Positions 6,455 to 7,519 of a stretch of 7,519 nucleotides of DNA are shown one piece after another. Below the pieces are notes generated by a model. It saw nothing but the letters and a program-made list of their open reading frames with translations. It searched no databases and was not told the DNA's origin. Where the stretch lies: contig JAGVJV010000133.1 in the NCBI GenBank assembly GCA_020050965.1, positions 1 to 7,519 of the forward strand. Direction: 5' to 3'. Both the position numbers and the translations under genes were made by a program. The DNA is from Parachlamydiales bacterium. GTDB taxonomy: Bacteria; Chlamydiota; Chlamydiia; Chlamydiales; Rhabdochlamydiaceae. Each line of letters starts with the position of its first letter. Within the stretch, counting starts at the first letter, position 1.

Positions 6455-7519
6455 TCAGTAAAACTCGTGATTGGAAAATCCCGGCTTTTCGTCGAACAAA
6501 TAGAGATTTTCCATCTTAATGATGTCAAAGCCTTCGTCTGAAAGGGCCTTAAGCGTCCCAAGGATTGAATCTGGCATAATATGCATCCCTTTCTGCTTCG
6601 CACAAAAACGGGCCCGAAATTGGTCGATACAGAAGGTTTCAGGATGTCCCTCTGGCCAAACCTTAGCTCCTCGATTGGTAATCAGTTTTAGTGTCAAAGG
6701 AGCAGTCACTGAGGCCAGTTTTCGGTGCAGTTCATCTGCTGCTACCTTCGAGTACAAATAAATGTCCACCCCCACACAAACCCTCTTCTCCATTGGGATA
6801 ACTTTTGAGGCAAGAGACTTGAGCTTTTCAGTAGGGCGGCAGGAAACGGCTTTTAGCTTCTGAGGTTTCTGACCTAAAAATTTTGCTACATTATCTCCAA
6901 ATTCTTTCGTGCCGACCCGCTGTCTGCTGATTCCCTCATTGTAAATATCGTAAGTATGAATGCCCTCTTCGATCGTCTTGAGCCAGGCATTATGGATCCT
7001 CTCGGCCACCTCGTGCTGATCCAAATAATTGAGCATCATCACAGCGGCCAGCAGCAGACCAGAAGGGTTAGCGGTATCGGTGCCCGCGCGCCGAGGGGCA
7101 GAGCCGTGGACAGCCTCAAACATCGCCCCATGGTCTCCGATATTGGCCGAGCCCCCCAAGCCTACCGATCCAGTCAGCTGAGCTGCCACATCCGACAAAA
7201 TGTCCCCATAGAGATTGGGTAGGACTAGTACATCAAAAACCTCAGGATGATCAGCGAGCTTGGCTGTGCCAATATCGATAATCCAGTGTTCCGTCTCAAT
7301 GTCATGGTACTCGGTCGCAATCTCCTCGAAAACCTTATGAAACAGGCCGTCGGTGAGCTTCAAGATATTGTCTTTAGTGAAACAGGTCACTTTTTTCCGC
7401 CCATTTGCCCGGGCGTACTCAAAGGCATAGCGGATGATTTTCTCCGATCCAGGGCGAGAGATCATTTTGATCGCTTCACAAACCTCAGGAGTCTGTCTAT
7501 ACTCGATGCCGGTGTAGAG
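6455..7519 (-). CDS. icd: Isocitrate dehydrogenase, Thermus-type with C-terminal extension (partial, N-terminus beyond window)
   Basis: TCA-cycle enzyme oxidising isocitrate to 2-oxoglutarate with CO2 release. The 354 visible residues begin in LYTGIEYRQTPEV (Tyr2 matching E. coli Tyr160) and stay open to the window edge, so the first ~130 residues, including the phosphate-binding Ser loop, are missing. Visible active-site parts are the Lys in FTKDNILK (Lys49), the signature NLYGDILSD with metal-binding Asp106 and Asp110, and the coenzyme loop HGSAPRRAG (from His138). The pair after HGSAP is Arg-Arg where NADP enzymes have Lys-Tyr and NAD enzymes usually Asp, so NADP is the likelier cofactor. 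From ~245 onward an extra ~110-residue domain (GVDIYLYSK to LFDEKPGF) matches the C-terminal extension of Thermus thermophilus IDH and not E. coli Icd. It ends 5 bases before the shared terminator. Confidence 0.94.
   Translation of the reverse strand, partial: LYTGIEYRQTPEVCEAIKMISRPGSEKIIRYAFEYARANGRKKVTCFTKDNILKLTDGLFHKVFEEIATEYHDIETEHWIIDIGTAKLADHPEVFDVLVLPNLYGDILSDVAAQLTGSVGLGGSANIGDHGAMFEAVHGSAPRRAGTDTANPSGLLLAAVMMLNYLDQHEVAERIHNAWLKTIEEGIHTYDIYNEGISRQRVGTKEFGDNVAKFLGQKPQKLKAVSCRPTEKLKSLASKVIPMEKRVCVGVDIYLYSKVAADELHRKLASVTAPLTLKLITNRGAKVWPEGHPETFCIDQFRARFCAKQKGMHIMPDSILGTLKALSDEGFDIIKMENLYLFDEKPGFSNHEFY

Overview
The window reads like a chromosome segment of an environmental (non-Chlamydiaceae) member of the Chlamydiales, something like Waddlia or Estrella. 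This is inferred from protein content and not from a marker RNA. The clues are a Legionella/Chlamydiales-type MOMP-like outer-membrane barrel, an LpxK with the N-terminal style I associate with chlamydiae, an orphan 2-oxoacid dehydrogenase E2, and an isocitrate dehydrogenase, a TCA enzyme that Chlamydia trachomatis lacks but amoeba-associated chlamydiae keep. The species is not certain.

Layout. 1-1407 (minus): N-terminal 469 codons of a Zn/Cd-type heavy-metal P1B ATPase whose C-terminus lies off the left edge. Only 22 bases away, divergently, starts a tight plus-strand cluster. It is gmhA (sedoheptulose-7-phosphate isomerase, 1430-2026), lpxK (lipid A 4'-kinase, 1993-3012, overlapping gmhA by 34 bases) and a lipoylated E2 acyltransferase (3009-4166, ATGA overlap with lpxK). 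Converging on the E2 and overlapping its last 24 bases is a minus-strand MOMP-like beta-barrel gene (4143-4997) with no visible signal peptide. A 181-base AT-rich gap (4998-5178) carries a good extended -10 promoter and a perfect Shine-Dalgarno for a 406-residue protein of unknown function (5179-6399), which is noticeably more AT-rich than its neighbours and ends in short tandem peptide repeats. A hairpin terminator (6420-6450) lies between it and the 3' end of a minus-strand isocitrate dehydrogenase of the Thermus type with a C-terminal extension (6455-7519, N-terminus off the right edge).

How the parts fit. gmhA and lpxK both serve LPS: heptose precursor for the core and phosphorylation of lipid A. 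The E2 in the same transcription unit could supply acyl-CoA, possibly branched primers for membrane and lipid A fatty acids, and IDH belongs to central carbon flow. The MOMP-like barrel and the unknown 406-residue protein look like the accessory, lineage-specific part.

No rRNA, tRNA, CRISPR, insertion sequence or attachment site was seen. There is no gene-free stretch over 300 bases; the longest is 4998-5178. The most interesting items are the unknown repeat-tailed protein, the signal-less outer-membrane barrel, the E2 embedded in an LPS operon, and the very short divergent gap with a 14-base inverted repeat.
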